NCBI RefSeq assembly: GCF_016219575.1
Contig: NZ_JACRMG010000009.1
Coordinates: forward strand, 1,178,001 to 1,242,000
Direction: 5' to 3'
DNA: 64,000 nucleotides
Source: Bradyrhizobium sp.
GTDB taxonomy: Bacteria; Pseudomonadota; Alphaproteobacteria; Rhizobiales; Xanthobacteraceae
In this document: piece by piece, positions 62,449 to 64,000 of the stretch
Layout: each line of letters begins with the position of its first letter
How positions within the stretch are numbered: the first letter of the stretch is position 1
Translations under genes and position numbers: made by a program
Notes under the pieces: model-generated
Seen by the model: the letters and a program-made list of their open reading frames with translations, nothing else
Database searches by the model: none
Told to the model about the DNA's origin: nothing

Positions 62449-62550
62449 CGTCATCGCCCGCGAAAGCGGGCGATCCAGTATTCCAGAGCAGTCGTGATTG
62501 ACAGAGCGGCCGCGGCGTACTGGATGCCCCGCCTTCGCGGGGCATGACAA
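62449..62550. repeat. palindromic repeat, CATCCAGTA family, copy 3
   Basis: GTCATCGCCCGCGAAAGCGGGCGATCCAGTATTCCAGA at the left and GTACTGGATGCCCCGCCTTCGCGGGGCATGAC at the right. The ends form two hairpins, CGCCCGC-GAA-AGCGGGCG and GCCCCGC-CTTC-GCGGGGC, and CCAGTA / TACTGG are inverted. It relates to 27345-27446 and 36411-36511. Confidence 0.85.
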
Positions 62551-62566
62551 GTCGCGGCGAATGCGG

Positions 62567-62815
62567 TTACAGCCCCGTATACCCCGCCTTCACGGGATCG
62601 TTGCTGCCGTCGAGCTGGCGCAGATAGGTCAAGCCGCACACGGCGAGCCGGTGCTCGTCCTTCTCACCGGCGTCGAACAGGGTCTTGACGTACTCCGTCA
62701 CCTTCGCGCGCGCCTCGGCGCTGGCGGCAGCGGTCTGGTTCACCAGCAGGCCGTAGGTCTGCATGATGCGGTCGATGGCGGCGTCCATGGATGGCTCCGT
62801 TGCGAGATCGGGCAT
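62567..62815 (-). CDS. small hypothetical protein
   Basis: 82 residues, unrecognised. The product MPDLATEPSMDAAIDRIMQT is followed by helical sequence (ASAEARAKVTEYVKTLFDAGEKDEHRLAVCGLTYLRQLDG) with one cysteine and no membrane segment. A start at ATG 62788 (MDAAIDRIM) is also possible. It lies eight bases after the end of the 62823-63050 gene on the same strand, and the two look like an operon, followed by a repeat. Confidence 0.65.
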   Translation of the reverse strand: MPDLATEPSMDAAIDRIMQTYGLLVNQTAAASAEARAKVTEYVKTLFDAGEKDEHRLAVCGLTYLRQLDGSNDPVKAGYTGL

Positions 62816-62822
62816 GGCAGCG

Positions 62823-63050
62823 TCAGGCAATCAGCGTCTCGGCCTCGAATTTCGCGATCGCCTTGTTGGCCAGCCTGATCTTGTTGAACTCGCCGCGCTG
62901 GAACAGCTGCACGACGATGCCGAGCAGGCGTTCATTGGTAGCGATGGTGTCGGCGATCGCGCCGGTCCGGCGCAGATAGTTGGACGCGATGGCGTAGGCT
63001 TCGCCCACCGCCTCGACATTCATCACCTGCAAACCGCGTTCGACCAGCAT
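62823..63050 (-). CDS. small conserved-type hypothetical protein
   Basis: 75 residues, unrecognised. MLVERGLQVMNVEAVGEAYA is followed by IASNYLRRTGAIADTIATNERLLGIVVQLFQRGEFNKIRLANKAIAKFEAETLIA, entirely helical, with no membrane segment. It sits next to the ldtR-like gene, an arrangement typical of rhizobia. ATG 63050 is the first ATG of the natural protein; the frame stays open upstream through a basic, arginine-rich, unlikely stretch. It may be co-transcribed with the gene at 62567. Confidence 0.7.
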   Translation of the reverse strand: MLVERGLQVMNVEAVGEAYAIASNYLRRTGAIADTIATNERLLGIVVQLFQRGEFNKIRLANKAIAKFEAETLIA

Positions 63051-63245
63051 GTTCGAGTCCTCCGCTTCGGACGGATAAAGCGGAGCGCACAAATTGGTTC
63101 CAAATCGGGACGCCGGGAATTTTCCACACAATAAACACAGGAGCGCACCGGGCCGGAAAAACCGGGTCCCGATGCGCTTTTTGGGAAGTATCGCCTGGTT
63201 TTGACGGCTGCCGGTCTTCTTTGCGGCCGGCTTGGCCGTCAATTC

Positions 63246-63761
63246 TCAGAGCCGATAGAGGATCTGGTCGGTCCAGAACCGCTCGAGGCGGTGCAGCGAC
63301 TTGTTCAGCGTGGCGAACTCCTCGCTGGAGATGCCGCCGACCTGTTCCACGGTCTTGACGTGCTTCTGGTAGAGCGTGTCGACGATCTTGCGGATTTCCT
63401 GGCCCTGCGCGGTCAGACGGATGCGGACCGAGCGGCGATCCACGCGCGAGCGCTGATGATCGAGGAAGCCGAGCTCGACGAGCTTCTTCAAATTGTAGGA
63501 GACGTTGGAGCCGAGATAGTAGCCGCGCGTGCGCAGCTCACCGGCGGTCAGTTCCTTGTCGCCGATGTTGTAGAGCAGCAGAGCCTGCACCGAGTTGATG
63601 TCGGCGCGGCCGCGGCGGTCGAATTCGTCCTTGATGACGTCGAGCAGGCGGCGATGCAGCCGCTCCACCAGAGTCAGAGCTTCGAGATAGAGCGGCTGCA
63701 CCCCAGACTGGCCTGCAGCGCGGTCAGCGGTCTCCACCGCCGTCGCAACGGCTTTCATCAT
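63246..63761 (-). CDS. ldtR: MarR-family winged-helix regulator (LdtR type)
   Basis: 171 residues. The helix-turn-helix core is LLLYNIGDKELTAGELRTRGYYLGSNVSYNLKKLVELGFLDHQRSRVDRRSVRIRLTAQG, which is the MarR wing and recognition helix as in LdtR, described as a regulator of an L,D-transpeptidase in rhizobia and Liberibacter. No transpeptidase gene is in the window. AGGGGAAGTGTC before ATG 63761 is a good ribosome binding site. Two TTCGAC strings near 63788-63803 upstream may be its own operator. Symbol by family resemblance only. Confidence 0.85.
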   Translation of the reverse strand: MMKAVATAVETADRAAGQSGVQPLYLEALTLVERLHRRLLDVIKDEFDRRGRADINSVQALLLYNIGDKELTAGELRTRGYYLGSNVSYNLKKLVELGFLDHQRSRVDRRSVRIRLTAQGQEIRKIVDTLYQKHVKTVEQVGGISSEEFATLNKSLHRLERFWTDQILYRL

Positions 63762-63907
63762 GACACTTCCCCTGTTGTCGTTTTTTTTCGACACTTATTC
63801 GACGAAACTTTTGTCCCGTCTGATAGCTGCAACTTAGGGGGGCCGTTTGAAGATCAGCTTAAACAAGACAATAAAGAGATCATGAATTTAAGACAGTGAA
63901 TCGCAGA

Positions 63908-64000
63908 TTAAGCCTGTGCCAGAAGGGCTTTTCGCAATTTCTCGTTCACGCTGCGACGCACCTGTTCACGCTTCGTCTGCCCTCTTGCGTGCGCGCCTGT
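63908..64000 (-). CDS. partial CDS at window end, C-terminal 30 residues
   Basis: On the minus strand the frame enters at the window end and stops with TAA at 63910-63908. The visible C-terminus, RGQTKREQVRRSVNEKLRKA followed by LLAQA, is basic and helical. Too little is present to name it; the composition fits a real gene end, since its codons match neighbouring genes. The spacer to ldtR (63762-63907) is AT-rich and likely regulatory. Confidence 0.4.
   Translation of the reverse strand, partial: TGAHARGQTKREQVRRSVNEKLRKALLAQA

Overview
The window reads as a chromosomal segment of a high-GC alphaproteobacterium of the Bradyrhizobium type (Hyphomicrobiales). This rests on gene order and family content: a glyA-nrdR-ribD-ribE-ribH-nusB run, plsX-fabH-ihfA-merR beside a tRNA-Pro, GcrA-, LdtR-, DUF2842- and COX15/CtaA-type genes, and many short palindromic intergenic repeats of the kind scattered through Bradyrhizobium genomes. 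The genus is inferred; no database was searched. No transposase, integrase, phage gene or CRISPR array was seen.

Layout. 1-9.5 kb: the 3' part of glnA, an orphan hybrid histidine kinase, a PuuD-like amidotransferase, a divergent hypothetical/AI-2E-family permease pair, small proteins, a membrane diguanylate cyclase and the rplM-rpsI operon with a visible promoter and leader hairpin. 9.6-17.5 kb: a thioesterase, a crotonase-fold protein lacking both catalytic glutamates, a CoA-binding protein, metY, a secreted Pro/Tyr/Gly-rich protein, ctaA, DUF2842, and a divergent pair of a deacetylase-fold protein without metal ligands and a CelD-like GNAT. 17.5-31.7 kb: an MgtA-type P-ATPase, a Gfo/Idh/MocA oxidoreductase, an exopolysaccharide group (Wzz/Wzc-like co-polymerase, GT4 glycosyltransferase, polyprenyl glycosylphosphotransferase, O-antigen-ligase/polymerase-like protein), then a saccharopine-dehydrogenase-like protein, DUF169 and YdcF-type proteins.

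31.7-40 kb: an acetamidase/formamidase, a split aerotaxis receptor (Aer-like PAS protein overlapping a chemotaxis transducer), a cytochrome c'-like protein divergent from a Crp/Fnr regulator with an FNR-like palindrome between them, GrlR-like, small hypothetical and GcrA proteins, an SDR and a DapA-family protein. 40-46 kb: the most unusual part, a tightly coupled five-gene minus-strand operon (ceramidase-like hydrolase, MaoC-SDR fusion, AAC(3)-fold acyltransferase, free-standing ACP, FkbH-type HAD/GNAT protein) beside tRNA-Pro(GGG). It looks like a small acyl-carrier-protein pathway that makes and transfers an unusual acyl group; the product is unknown.

46-64 kb: housekeeping genes: merR, ihfA, fabH, plsX, DUF177, a ubiquinol-cytochrome c chaperone, bamE, a TctC-type binding protein, a K+-independent-type H+-pyrophosphatase, thiL, nusB, ribH, ribE, ribD, nrdR, glyA, then a GST, two small conserved-looking proteins and an LdtR-type MarR regulator. 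The window ends inside a partial minus-strand gene.
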